DNA from: Tetradesmus obliquus
Lineage: Eukaryota; Chlorophyta; Chlorophyceae; Sphaeropleales; Scenedesmaceae
Direction of reading: 5' to 3'
Assembly: GCA_030272155.1 (NCBI GenBank)
Contig: CP126195.1
Span: 6,121,001 to 6,185,000, forward strand
DNA length: 64,000 nucleotides
A model generated the notes under the pieces. The model made no database searches. It had not been told where the DNA came from and worked only from the letters and a program-made list of their open reading frames with translations. Below are positions 45,701 through 55,800 of the stretch, piece after piece. The position numbers were made by a program, and so were the translations under genes. Positions within the stretch are counted from its first letter, which is position 1. Every line of letters begins with the position of its first letter.

Positions 45701-48259
45701 GGCTGCGCCACCACCATCACCACCTGCGGCAGGAACATCACGGACGAGACAGGTGAGCACGCAATTTCAAGGTGCAGCCAGACATGTTTTATATTCATAA
45801 AAACAACTGGTTACCTCAGCAAGTCTGTTCTCAGAATCACTTGCAAACAGCAGACCACTTGTGGCAGGAACATCACATATGAAACATGTGAGCAGCAGGT
45901 GTCTACTGTGATGCAGGCAGACGCCGCGTGCGAGGAAATGAATAGCTCTGGACACCTTCTGGGGGACGGGGTAGCTTTGGCACAGCTGTACCCTTGGTCT
46001 GCATGGCATTTCTGTTTCTTTACCTCAACATACCCAATCCGTCTCCTCAAACTTTTTTGCAAGCAGCAGACTGCAAACAGGATTTGGAATAAGGCTCATA
46101 CTATGCTGCTGGTGGCCCTGCTGCCACTGCTGTGCTGCATGACTTGCAGGTGCATGCTGCATCAACACAAACGAAGTCGCCACCTGCATCAACCGAGTGC
46201 AGCAGGCTGCCTGCAACGGCATTTGGAGCAAGGGAGCGCCCTGCAGCAGCGTTGACTGCAAGTCACCCGCTGGGGCTTGCTGCGAGGTGCCCAGCGGCAA
46301 ATGCAGCGATGGCGTAACCCGCTCGCAGTGCCCCAACCGTCACAGCTGGCTGCTGAATGGCAGGTGTGGCAAGGACGGCTGGTGCATTGGCGGCTGCTGC
46401 AATGAGGCTGCCAGCAACTGCACGGAGACCACGGCTGGCAGGTGTAGGCCTCCCGGCAAGTGGAGCCTGTACAGCAAGTGTGACAAGGACTACTGCCCAG
46501 TGGAGGTGAGTCTGCAGAAATCAGCAGGTTTTGGGGTGCTATGGTTGCTTTGTTTTTACTAGTACAAAGATTTACAGGTATTGCTTGTGGCACGTTGTAC
46601 GTTCCTCTGACTCGTAACAATGCCGACAAGTGACTGTGCCCTATCACCAAACACTGCTATTGTGTGGGCATCTCCCGGCCGCCGCCACCATGCGTGCCGC
46701 CCTGGTGGAGCTGCAAGCCGTCAGACTGACCCGGATCACGCTGATGCATATCTATGCTAAACGGATGATGCCGCTTCTGTGCCTCCCATTCTGCGCGTGC
46801 AGCCACCGTGTGTGCCGCCCTGGTGGAGCTGCAAGCCGTCCGACAAGGACCCCTGCTGCCCCGGCTACGCCTGCCTGCCCACCTACACCGGCTGCGAGGT
46901 GGGCCCGTACGTGTGCAAGCCCAAGGCGCCCACATGCGAGCCCAGCCAGTGTGGAGGCAAGCACGGGTCCTGCTGCTCAGGTGAGTGGCAAAGGGGCTGC
47001 AAGTTTCTCAATAAGGGGAAAGCTGTGCTGCATGTGGGGGCGTGTGAGTGGCGGGCAGGCAAACACAGCTCCTGCTGCTCTAATGAGTGCAGATGGGCTG
47101 TTGAGTGTTCTAGACGTGCACAGCTGCACTGCATGGCTGCGAGGTGGGCCCGTACGTGTGCAAGCCCAAGGCGCCAACCTGCGAGCCCAGCCAGTGTGGA
47201 GGCAAGCACGGCTCCTGCTGCTCAGGTGAGTGCAGAAGGAACCGGCTGTCAATGTGTTTTGGATTTGCGGCTTTTGAGTGCAGAGCCACTGCTGCAGTCA
47301 GTATGTGTGTGCAAGCCCAAGGCGCCAACCTGCGAGCCCAGCCAGTGCGGCGGCAAGCACGGCTCCTGCTCCTCCTGTGAGTGCATAGGGAAGTACGGCT
47401 ACTGTGTTTGGGGTCTTTTAGTGCAGAGGTACAGCTGCAGTCAGTATGTGTGTGCAAGCCCAGGGCGCCAACCTGCGAGCCCAGCCAGTGTGGAGGCAAG
47501 CACAGCTCCTGCTGCTCCGGTGAGTGCAGAAGGACGTACAGCTGTTGTGTTTTGTTTCGGGTTTGCGGCTTTTGAGTGCAGAGCTACAGCTGCAGTTGGT
47601 AGGTGTGAGCGAGCCCAGGGCGCCAACGTGCGAGCCCAGCCAGTGTGGAGGCAAGCACGGCTCCTGTTGCTCCAGTAAGTGGTGAAGGAAGTACAGCTAT
47701 TGTGCTTTGGGTTGTTGAGTGCAGAGCTACAGCTGCAGTCGATGTGTGTGTGCAAGTCCCAGGCGCCAACCTGCAAGCCCAACCAATGTGGAGGCAAGCA
47801 CGGCTCCTGCTGCTCCGGTGATTGTAGCAGCTGCTTGCAGCATAAACACACCAGCTGCCACCCGCTGCCATGCTATACCTCTGCTCACTTCCCAAGTGCC
47901 CAACCGACATGCAAGCTGCATGCACTGTACAGCACTGCGTGCCAAGCTGCACCATTCTTACCACCTTCCTGCTGTAACTCACCGCCCTTTCAGGCCATGG
48001 CTGCTTCTGGGATCACAAGAAGAAGCGAGGCAAGTGCTGGAAGCACAGAAGCAATGCATGCAGCAAGCCAGGCAGCCCCTGCACAGAAGACACGCAGTGC
48101 TGCGTGGGATCCCGCTGCACGAATGGCAGCTGCCAGAGGGTGACAAAGGAGCGCTGCAACCGCAAGTGCACTAGCTATGGCTGCTTCCAGGAGCGGCAGC
48201 GCGACTGTGATTGCCTGTACGCTGCTGCTGCATCAAACAGCAGGCTGGCCGTGCCCTGA
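39121..48259 (+). CDS. Large secreted DUF11/GACC/knottin protein, ECM family gene 2
   Basis: The exons are 39121-39909, 40378-40506, 41142-41264, 41696-41812, 42139-42264, 42597-42722, 42952-43058, 43500-43518, 43801-43938, 44094-44213, 44519-44759, 44974-45167, 45620-45752, 46150-46505, 46803-46980, the array 47124-47817 (five exons) and 47994-48259. Every phase closes, giving 1211 residues plus stop. Order of parts: signal peptide (MRQQSLLVVALLLCVSAAP); N-domain with LVCDGQVRTLVM and GGIGTGGARVRGLYA; eight Cys modules of 39-46 residues (for example RYACPAGYQYDDR...CC); a DUF11-type domain (FTFKIRVEVQ, NVVMTDNLPPGLLLLSF, then INPDNNFDTSTANVK); four GACC-type repeats (GACCLRGAC, GACCINT, GACCEVPSGKC, GGCCNEA); a knottin-like domain with CXXPWWSCKPSDKDPCCPGYAC; the half-knottin array; and a last knottin CSKPGSPCTEDTQCC, ending RLAVP. 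All-secreted, Cys-dense architecture suggests wall or matrix. Whether all five array exons are used is unproven. Confidence 0.8.
40260..40345 (+). repeat. CTG-rich run in gene 2 intron 1
   Basis: Imperfect (CTG)n with TTG interruptions, ending about 30 bp before the acceptor of the second exon (40378). It may act as a polypyrimidine-like tract. Confidence 0.7.
40549..40676 (+). repeat. 18-bp minisatellite in gene 2 intron 2
   Basis: About seven copies of GCTGTGGCACATGTGAGA; the last two carry GACA. The unit is a multiple of three, so all three forward frames stay open. One reads as a Cys-rich hexapeptide SCGTCE repeat, another as AVAHVR. The array begins about 43 bp after the donor at 40507. 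It is skipped in my model. Confidence 0.9.
43380..43409 (+). repeat. (TTTAG)n short tandem repeat
   Basis: Five copies of TTTAG lie in the intron just before the 19-nt microexon of gene 2. It is not the green-algal telomere unit. Confidence 0.85.
43500..43518 (+). other. 19-nt microexon of ECM gene 2
   Basis: The exon TTTGAACATTTGCTGCAAG sits between CTCTGCAG and GTGAGG. The preceding exon (42952-43058, 107 nt) ends in SPP plus two bases of a codon, without the terminal CC of the module. Adding 19 nt gives SPPS-LNICCK and a module of exactly 126 nt, the same size as its neighbours. The tiny exon is therefore strongly supported by module length and by the conserved terminal Cys pair. Confidence 0.85.
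44519..45167 (+). other. DUF11-type domain of ECM gene 2 (two exons)
   Basis: Exons 44519-44759 and 44974-45167. The first carries FTFKIRVEVQGERRDFAENV and VMTDNLPPGLLLLSF. The second carries a Cys-start strand CTVAGSVITC and the end INPDNNFDTSTANVK. The order (N/A-x-NVVxxDxLPxGL, then C, then NPxNNxxxS/D) is that of the DUF11 repeat found in bacterial and archaeal surface proteins. The corresponding exons in gene 3 (55545-55764, 55163-55353) and gene 4 (62922-63141, 63503-63693) match it more closely (DTNPNNNQDSD). Confidence 0.75.
45205..45600 (+). repeat. Intronic duplications of acceptor plus exon start (gene 2)
   Basis: Before the true exon at 45620, its first 80 or so bases appear as a diverged copy at 45477-45560 (GGAGCCTGCTGCCTCAGGGG), also after CTGCAG. 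This copy has a one-base shift relative to the exon, so it cannot encode the same repeat. A further stretch (GCCTCTTGTTWACTCCTGRC ... TTGCTTGAYRGAGTGTGTTTA) occurs twice, from about 45213 and from about 45379. These are nested tandem duplications of about 145-165 bp. Confidence 0.75.
47124..47817 (+). repeat. Tandem array of five phase-1 exon duplications (half-knottin units)
   Basis: After the knottin exon 46803-46980, its 3' half and intron recur five times. The in-frame exons are 47124-47225 (102 nt) and 47284-47376, 47427-47519, 47582-47674 and 47725-47817 (93 nt each). Each has an AG acceptor and a GT donor (GTGAGT three times, GTAAGT, GTGATT). Each enters and leaves in phase 1, so any number can be included without a frame change. 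The repeated unit reads VCKPKAPTCEPSQCGGKHGS followed by CCS. Copy 4 has lost the VCVCK cysteines. Spacing is about 143-160 bp. The exons are proposed from sequence; their use in mRNA is not shown. Confidence 0.75.
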
Positions 48260-49213
48260 GTGGCAAGATGGCTGCAAAAACAGCATAGCGTGCGGCGGGA
48301 GCAGCTGCAGCATGCAGAATCGGCTGCCTTACAATCGTATGCTGAGGCAGCACAAGTGGCACAGGGTACTTGCACCTGGCCCTGTTATCAGGTGCAGGGG
48401 CAGCTGCAGGAGCAGAAAGGCTCTGCAATGATTATGGTTGCTTGTCTTGTGCAGTTGGCTGCTGGTTGTGATGCAGTTGTGAATGCCAGCCGCCGCAGGG
48501 AATGATTTGGAGAGGAAACGAACATGTTATGTTGAAGGCCTGGTGTGGTGAAAGCAAGCGTTGTGGGGCGCTCTGCAATGCATGCCACTGCAGACATTGC
48601 TATTTGGAAGGATGACAGGAGGTGCATTTGGCTGAGAGAGTGGTACAGCAGCATTTGTATCAACGTGTGGTCAAGTGGAGCTTCACAACACACATATAAA
48701 GGGCAGCAGGCGGTCTGGTTTTGGTGTGTACTGCAGGCGTCGATGATAATGTTTATAACATCGAGCAGCAGCATGAAGGATTGTGCACCGCTTTCAGAGC
48801 TTGTGACCCTCAAACTGTGTGGGGCACCAGGCGAAGCAAATGGACTGGTAGATGCTTCTGACTGGCGTACATTGGTAGCGGTTGAGGACTGTCCTCGTAT
48901 GCTGTGCACTGCAGATCAAGCGGGTTGGGCTAGCGGCAGCTGCTGTTGTTGCGTGGTTGGCGGCTGGTTGCTGGCCGCGCACATTCTACTATTTTTGTGT
49001 GAGGCAAGCTGTGATGCAGCCGACACACTCAGAGGCATGGTGGTGGCACTAGCATGAAATGCATGCTGGCGGCAGATTGTGCTGTGCCAGGCTTGAGGGT
49101 TGTTGTGTTGGCGGATGTAGCACCCAGCATCCCTTGCCTGTGCTGCATGGTATGATTAGCTGGGGTTCATATCCCAGGGGTCCACACAATGCGTCTTTGT
49201 GATGACAGTGGTT

Positions 49214-49245
<32 letters not shown>

Positions 49246-51681
49246 CGGCGGCAGGCACCTTTGAGCTTTGTGTGGTGCATACAAAGGCAACACTGCTTAC
49301 ATATCAAAGGACTCACTGGCACAGGACAGGCCTGGCTTGCGCGGGTTACAAATGTGCACCCAGCTGCTGCTGTTGAGGCACATCAACATGGTTGGGAGCA
49401 TCATTTGGCTGCATTGCGTGCAGCATATCATCAGCTGATGCAATGCATGGGAGCGAGCAGTGTGCACTGGTATTACAATCATTGAGCAACCATGCCACAG
49501 TGCCTGGGGGTGTTGTGACTGGGATGTTGATTGCCTAGGGAACAGCTTTGTCAAATTTTGTCGCTTTTGGTGCTGTAGGGAGGGGTTGTGCCACAGGCTG
49601 CACAGCCTCTAGCATCTCAGCTATTGATCATGCTTGGCAGAATGCTTATACTGCATTACTGTGCACACCCTTGAATAGTTTGCATTTTACATAGTATGCA
49701 TTGGCTGAGGGGTTGCTGCGCATCACTTGAGGTTGCATTGCAGCATTGCTGCTGATAGCTCCTGCATAGTGTGTCGGCATTTGAACAGTGCCGCACGATT
49801 CTGGTTGGAAATGTTGGCAGACAGTGCAAGCAACAGCAGAACATCCTTCCAAAACTGGTGCGGCATGTGGCTGGCAGGCAGCAAGGCAGCTTGGCAAGCA
49901 CATGCATGATGATTGGAGGCATCATTACGGCAGAAGCACATGATGCATGCAGCATGTGACATTTGGTGTCATTTGATGCAGGCGTGCGCTGTTCTGGTGC
50001 TGTGGCTGTTTTGCATGCATGGATGTTGTGTGTTGGCTGAGGCAAGAGGTTGGTTGAGTGCAGTGTTGAGGTGCACGCCTGTTGCGTATGGTTGCTGCTG
50101 TGCTACTGTGTTGGGCCAACGCAGTTCGATTGGCGACCAAGCTGCTTGGAAGGTGCTATGCCAAGCCTTGCATGTACTGCTGCGTCAAGGTCACCATGCC
50201 CTGTCAGCCCATCATTGCCTGCACAGCAGCAGGGTAAGCAGCTTGCAGGGTGTACAGGGTGAGCAATTGACACTGGCTGGTACAGCAGGTGTGAAATAAA
50301 GCCTGAGGGCTGTTGCGCTTGCCATTTCGATGCATTGTGACTAGCAGCAAGTGACTGTCTGTGGTGTTGTTGCCCAGCTACGTATGTTGCGAGAGCATAG
50401 CATTGAATTTGTGGACCATGGCTGCCAACCTAGCTGTGCATGATACGCACTGATCATATGAGTCAAATGAGGCTGCGGATGTGCATTGGAATTCGGGCTG
50501 CTTTTTAAGCACGCAGCTGGCTGCTGGCAGGGAGCTTGCTGCTACTTCTGTCAGCTGCGCGTACTAGTGTATTTTGAGTGTTGTTTGCAGTGGCCTCAGC
50601 CCATGGCAAGTAACCAACGCGTGCTCTTTGGTCCACCAGTGATACTCTTTTGTCGGCAGCAACTGGGAGGGTCAAAGGCAACACCTTCTGCTTAGCCAAA
50701 CCCAGAGAGTGCCGACAAACTGACACCCCAAAGCGTCGTGGGTAAAGTTACACAAACCAACGTTTCCAGCCAGCTGACAAGGCAGCATCAATGCTTTGAC
50801 GCTTAAAACCATGGCCTGAAACAATGGCAGCGGCTCAGCTGCAGTCACTACCACTCTTCAACGCCAGCGCGTATGCCAGCCGTGAACATGGCTGGCGTTG
50901 TGCCATGTCGTGGCGAGTATATGGCAAGCGCACTCCCTGGAAGGGTTCAGAAAGTGCAGCGGCCTGCCAGCTTCGCCTGGCTCACATTCTGCAACAGCAA
51001 GATGTAGCTTGCTCTGCTCAAGACGCTTGAACTCGTCCACACGACTACACTTGCAACATCAACACAGAAACACAACAGATGCCTAAGCTGAGGCCTGTCC
51101 CACAGTTGTTCAGCTTGGGTTGATTATAAACCCTGTACTGCAACGCAGCCCTGCAAACCTGAGAAAAAAGCAACTCAACCTACTGTGCTGAACCTACAAG
51201 CAACCTGGACCAGACAGGAAAACTGCCAAAAACAACACAGCTATACTGCTATGCCTAACCTTGCAAGCTGCACAATCAATAAACTACTCCGCAATGAGCT
51301 CTCTGAATATGCTCAATAACACTGTCAAACAGCAAGGCAACCAGCCACAGGCTCAAGACCAGCAATTGGCTACGTCTGTGTACAACAGAAGTTGCCGTCT
51401 GCCAGCTGTAAGTGTGGGCAGGAGCCTTCCTGAAGAGGATGACAGCAGGCACTCCATGCAGATGCACATGCGGCGAGCAACATGCCAAGATACACTGGTG
51501 CAGTCAGTGACTGCCAAAAGAGCCTGCGATGAACACTGCTGACCGCAGTAGCCAGGCTGGAGGAGCGTCTGCGGCAGCACCTGCAAGCACACATCGCGCA
51601 TGGTGCATCTCACACCACTGCCCCATCCACTGCCAGTCAACAGATAACTCCGCTGTTGAGAATGCAGAGCGCAGGCCACAC

Positions 51682-51724
<43 letters not shown>

Positions 51725-52820
51725 CCCGCAGCCATCGCCTGGCCCTGTATGGCTTTGCTGCTGCTGCCAGGCCCAAGGATGTTCTTTGTGAACGTTCCAA
51801 GCAGCCGCGGCTGGCCCGCAGCTGCTGGTGGTGTACGATGCTGCACTTGCCAGAAGTAACAAGCCACCCACACGATGATACTGTAAGCCCTGACAAACAC
51901 CAGGCGATGTGAGTGCACACATAACACCACTGCACAGCGCGCGCGCGCGCGCACACACACACACACAGCCCTGGTGTGCCACTGGCGGGCCTCCTCCTGT
52001 TCAAAGGAGGGCAGTTTGAAGTGAGACCAGGAAACCTGGGGCGGCCGTCCACCACTGGGGCCCCAGCCTCTGACATGTAACAATGTGACATAACACACTC
52101 TGCCCATGTCTACTGGCAGCTGCGCTGCACAGTGCACAGGCTGTGGCTTCTGCCCAGCTGCAGCGGCAGCTGTTGCCAAGCCCACTCCACGATGTTGACT
52201 CAAACAAGCCAGGTGGAGCGGATGTAGGCAGCTGATGAGTTGCCACCACATGTTGCTGTCATGCCACCTGTGGCGTCGCAACTGTGCAGCTCCCAAGGAG
52301 GGCTCCAGCTGTGCACCTGCTAGCGACTGCTGCCCATTGCACCCCACCACCATGCTGCTGCTGACTAACAACAGCTCGGGGTGTGGGGTTTAAAGCTCAG
52401 TCAAGCACTGGCAGTGCCACATGTGCCACATGTCTCTGTCGTGCCACGATTAAGGTGGCTGGGAAGTGCTGGCAGTACGGATAGGATGAGCCATGGCCTT
52501 GAAAGGGCGCATGGCTAGATCTTGGCGGGAGGCCAGAGCTGTGAATGCTGCTGTGACCTGGAGGCTGGCGTCGACTGTGGGGCAGGGCAGCCGCTCAGCT
52601 GTACTGCCTGCTGCTGCTGCTGCTGCTGCTTCTGCCACCCTGATGCTGCCCTCTCCAGCAGCAGCAGCAGCACAGCATGGCGGCTGCCCGCAAGGTGGCT
52701 GCAGCTGCAGCGCCAGCGATCACCAAACTGGCGCTGCCGCAGCACATGCTCCTTGCGTAGCCATCAAGCCACTGCCCCTCAGTCAACTGCCGCGCCTCCA
52801 AGTCACACTTCTGGCCGTGC
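48260..52820. other. Stretch between convergent ECM genes 2 and 3, no gene recognised
   Basis: Genes 2 (+) and 3 (-) point towards each other, so both 3' UTRs lie here. The rest holds a CAG run near 49215-49245, a (CA)n run at about 51685-51722, an alternating (GC)n(AC)n tract at about 51937-51967, and low-complexity frames. A short plus-strand frame at 50824-51030 (containing REHGWRCAMSWRVYGKRTPW) reads like coding but stands alone. Confidence 0.45.
51685..51722. repeat. (CA)n microsatellite
   Basis: A nearly perfect CA run of about 19 units. A second tract at 51937-51967 is (GC)7 followed by (AC)8, alternating purine-pyrimidine. These produce long poly-His/Thr and poly-Val/Cys open frames on both strands. 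Confidence 0.95.
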
Positions 52821-55800
52821 TCACACCATGTACTTGGCGCCAGCTGCTGACAGCTTGGCAGCAGAGGTGGCATAGAAGGCGTTACAATCCTTCTTGCGCT
52901 CCACAAAGCAGTTGTAATCGAAGCACTCCTTGTGACACTTCTCGTATGTGACTGGCGTGCACTGGCCGCCGTGCTTTGCCAGGCGCTTGGTGGCCAGCTT
53001 GCTCTTGCCCTGGGGGAAGCAGCAGCGCGAGCCGTAGCAGCAGTCGCGGTCGTCGCCGCACTGGTCGCCGTCCTTGCGGCAGTAGTCGGGGTTGGGCTCG
53101 GGGTGGCAGCTGCCCTTGTGCTGCTTGTAGTCCCAGTAGCACGCAAAGCCTGGCCGGGTAGGGCGGTGGGGGCAGGGGTGGGCGGCACGGCATGTGGAAG
53201 GGTGAAAAGGTTGTGTCAGCCAGGGAAACACTGTGATGGTGTTGTGCGGCCATGCATGCAGGCCTGTGGTTCCAAACAAAGTAATTACTGCTGCTGTAAC
53301 CAGGCGCTTCTGCACCGCAACATGTACACTTGCACCGCGCAGCTGCTCTGATGCGTGCCTCTGCCTGCTTGTCCTTATACATCGGACATGCATGCACAAA
53401 GGTACATGTTTGCCGGTGCTGATACAGCGAATCTTTGCCCGAGTAACACATGCCCCATGTCACGTGCCCCTGCCCTTATCCCAGCAACCCACCCAACCTG
53501 CAGCAGCCCACTCCACGCTACTCAAACCCCAGCACAGTGCATCTCTGCTTATCTGTGCATGACCATCACTATGTACCCCTGCCCTTATGCCAACACCTCC
53601 CGCCCAGCCACACCGCCGCTCACCCTCGCAGCAGACCGCGCCGGACTTGCCGCCGCAGGAGAAGCCCTCCTGGCCGCAGCTGGGCGTGAACTTGGGCTGG
53701 CACACATACTTGCCGACCTTGCAGCCCTTGGGGGCCTCCTGGCAGGAGTAGCCGGAGCAGCACTCGTCCTCGCCCTTGCCCCAGAACTTGGGCTTGCACT
53801 TGTACCAAGGTGGAGTGCAGGTGTCACCCTGCAGCCAGCAAGCGCAGTGAGGCAGAGCGCAGAAGCAGCAGAGCTGATGAAGCATGCTGGTGCTACCACG
53901 GCAGGCTGCAGCCTGTCTGTTGGTTGTGCCTGTCATTCTTCAACATGGTGGCAACATAACGCTGATTTTGTGCAATGTTATGTTCCTGCAAGCCCTTGTA
54001 TGTTCCTGCAAGCGCCCGCCTGCAAGCGCCTGCATGTTCCTGCAAGCACCCCCATGTTCCTGGAAGCACCCGCGTGTTCCTGCAAAGCCCCACATGTTCC
54101 TGCAAGCGCCTGTGGCACCATGTGTCTGTCACAGTTTCACAGTAAGCCAGGATTTCCAGCCAGCAGCTTCAAACATCCAATCGCAGAGTCAATGACAGGC
54201 AACATCTGCCACCCTCACTCACATTGGGGCACTTGAGCGGGTCGCACTGGCCGTAGATGGTCCACAGCTGCGTGGGCGAGGCGCAGTCGGCCTTCTTGGA
54301 CTGGTAGCAGTTGCCGTTGGCAGTGTCGCAGCAGGCGCCCGAGCAGTAGCCGTCGCTGCTGCAGCTGCCGTTCTTCCACCAGGTGCTCCACTTGAGGTCA
54401 CACTGCGTGATGCTCTTGTCCTCAAAGCACTCGCCGCTGCGCACGTTGCAGCAGGCGCCGCTGGGCTGCCTGCAGGTGCCCTGCTTGCGCAGCTCGTCGC
54501 AGAGCTTGCCCTGGTACCAGGTGCCGCCCGCGGCGCTACATGCGGTCTCGTAGGTGCGCTCAATGCACTGGCCCAGCAGCTCCAGGCAGCAGGCGCCGCC
54601 GGGGATGGGCCCGCAGGGCACCTCGTTGCAGTTCTTGCTGTTGTAGAAGGTGTTGGGGTCGGGGCAGGAGGCCTTGGAGGGCACCTCGCTGCAGCTGGGA
54701 GGGGACACGCGGCTGTTGCAGCACGCGCCCTGCAAGTACAAACAGTACACAGGAAAGGGTGCGTTGTTCGATTGGACTATTTTGCTAAGCAGAGCACACT
54801 GGTGTGATATGTTACGTGATAAAACCCATTGCAAATTCTGTGATCACGCAAGATGAATTATGCAAAGAACACACCTGCACCGATCGCCCTATGCTGCTTC
54901 AGCATGCTTAGCAGCAACCCTTCTGCCTGACAGAGGCCTTGCATAGCGGTTGTGCATGTGTTCCTGCACATCACTTTCTTTCCAGCATTGCACTGCACGA
55001 CACTTTCCCTCCTCATACACAGCATACACCACATGCACACATTCACCTGATGAACCATCTCGACCCTCAGCTGGCAAGTGACTCTTGATCAAGACCCCTT
55101 CTTTACAATGTGCAGGAGCTTGTTCCACACTATGTGCCTATGAGGCACACGCCCCTGCTCACCTTGACTTCCACTGTATCAGAGTCCTGGTTGTTGTTGG
55201 GGTTGGTGTCACCCGAAGCGGTCTTCACAAATGCAGTGTTGGTGTACGAGCCGGCGGTTGTGGATGTCACCGTCACTTGCACAACGCGCACATCTTGGAA
55301 TAGTAGCACTGGCCATGTGCAGCGGAACTTGTGCGCAGTGACCGTCTGGCAAGCTGCAGCACAAAACAGTAACAACAGCAGATGCAGAAACACATGCAAG
55401 CAGTATGTGTCAGCGAGTTTGTCTGTGCACTTGATACTTGGCCCGCATTTGCAAGCGCTGACACGCGCTTGCGTTGACAAGAGCTGACAAGAGCTGGCGC
55501 TGAAGCAGCATAGCTGAGCCACACTGCTTGGCTGGCAGCCTCACCGTTTTCGAAGGGTGTGTGCTCCTCTGTCACGCCGTCCAGCAGCAGCCCCGCGGGC
55601 ACCTCGTCCTCCAGCACCACGTTGCGCGCCACTGCTGTGGCCAGGCCCCTCACGCCCACCTCGATAGTAAAAGTGAACTGGCTGCCCACGGGCCTGGCCT
55701 TGGGCGCGTTGGTCTGCTTGACCACGTACACGTCCGGCGCGGACGCGGGAGGAGACTTCTTGGTCTGCAAGCAAGATGGAAATTGCAGCAGCAGGGCTGT

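Noticed and set aside
51353-52371. Long minus-strand open frames of up to about 240 codons
   Set aside because: They cross (CA)n and (GC)n tracts giving poly-Val/Cys. The remaining sequence has no recognisable motif.
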